A stretch of DNA of 5,684 nucleotides from Hyphomicrobiales bacterium (GTDB lineage: Bacteria; Pseudomonadota; Alphaproteobacteria; Rhizobiales; OSC116): the NCBI GenBank assembly GCA_013214985.1, contig JABSRY010000180.1:1-5684 (forward strand), read 5' to 3'. Shown here in pieces: positions 5,603 through 5,684 of this stretch (position 1 is its first letter; the number at the start of each line of letters is the position of its first letter). Position numbers and translations under genes: made by a program. The notes beneath the pieces were generated by a model that ran no database searches, had not been told where the DNA came from, and was given only the letters and a program-made list of their open reading frames with translations.

Positions 5603-5684
5603 ATGGTCGTACAAAGTGAGCTTTATTTGGAGTCAATTAGTCGAGTTGAGGTTTTGGCAGGTCCAACGGGTCGTCGACGTTGGC
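5603..5684 (+). CDS. tnpA: IS66-family TnpA-like protein, N-terminal part
   Basis: ATG 5603 follows a strong ribosome binding site, GAGGAG at 5591-5596, with a 6-nt spacer. It opens a frame that runs off the window after 27 codons. The peptide begins MVVQSELYLESISRVEVL and continues into AGPTGRRRW. This matches the opening of the small first protein (TnpA) of IS66-family elements, in which a short lead and an RRRW motif precede a helix-turn-helix. TnpA is an accessory protein required for transposition alongside TnpB and the large TnpC transposase. Only the first quarter or so is visible, so intactness cannot be judged. Confidence 0.62.
   Translation, partial: MVVQSELYLESISRVEVLAGPTGRRRW

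Larger units (their letters stand above)
5520..5684 (+). mobile_element. IS66-family element, left end
   Basis: The element appears to begin with GTAGGCGGTTTTCCGCC at 5520. IS66-family terminal repeats commonly start with GTA, and transposase homology on the other side stops at 5519. A leader of about 80 bp follows, then the first gene of the element at 5603. The element continues past the window. IS66-family insertion normally duplicates 8 bp, so the octamer 5512-5519 (GAACAGAG) should recur after its far end, followed by the rest of the interrupted IS3-type gene if the copy is intact. Confidence 0.6.

Overview
The window looks like a piece of an accessory region in an AT-rich Gram-negative bacterium, most likely an alphaproteobacterium. 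That assignment is an inference. It rests on the transposase types at the right end (IS66, IS3 and IS256 families), whose protein wording resembles elements I know from Rhodobacterales and Rhizobiales. No housekeeping gene is present to fix the taxonomy.

Positions 1-4582 hold five tightly packed plus-strand genes that read as one operon. They are: the C-terminal end of an FAD-linked 2-hydroxyacid oxidase (cut by the window edge); a class IV aminotransferase of the branched-chain type; an AurF-like diiron N-oxygenase with all seven expected metal ligands; a type II thioesterase; and a stand-alone fatty acyl-AMP ligase (FAAL). Junctions are an 8-nt overlap, then gaps of 4, 13 and 7 nt. No promoter or terminator is evident between the genes.

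Together these genes suggest a small secondary-metabolite pathway. The oxidase could turn a 2-hydroxyacid into a 2-oxoacid, and the aminotransferase could interconvert this with an amino acid. The N-oxygenase could oxidise an amine nitrogen towards hydroxylamine, nitroso or nitro. The FAAL could activate a fatty acid for a carrier protein, with the thioesterase editing that carrier. No carrier protein, NRPS or PKS lies in the window, so the cluster must continue upstream or be scattered or damaged. The product is unknown.

Positions 4583-5684 are a pile-up of mobile-element debris. After the FAAL stop come degenerate repeats with the core ATTAANTGCGAC, which look like an orphan multi-repeat transposon end (IS21-like by resemblance). 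Next is a 35-codon stub of an IS256-family transposase (4901-5008). Then comes the 3' part of an IS3-type transposase on the minus strand (5055-5519). That gene is broken at 5519/5520 by the left end of an IS66-family element, whose first gene starts at 5603 and runs off the window. The right edge of the biosynthetic operon therefore abuts a transposon hot spot, which may have imported or truncated the cluster.
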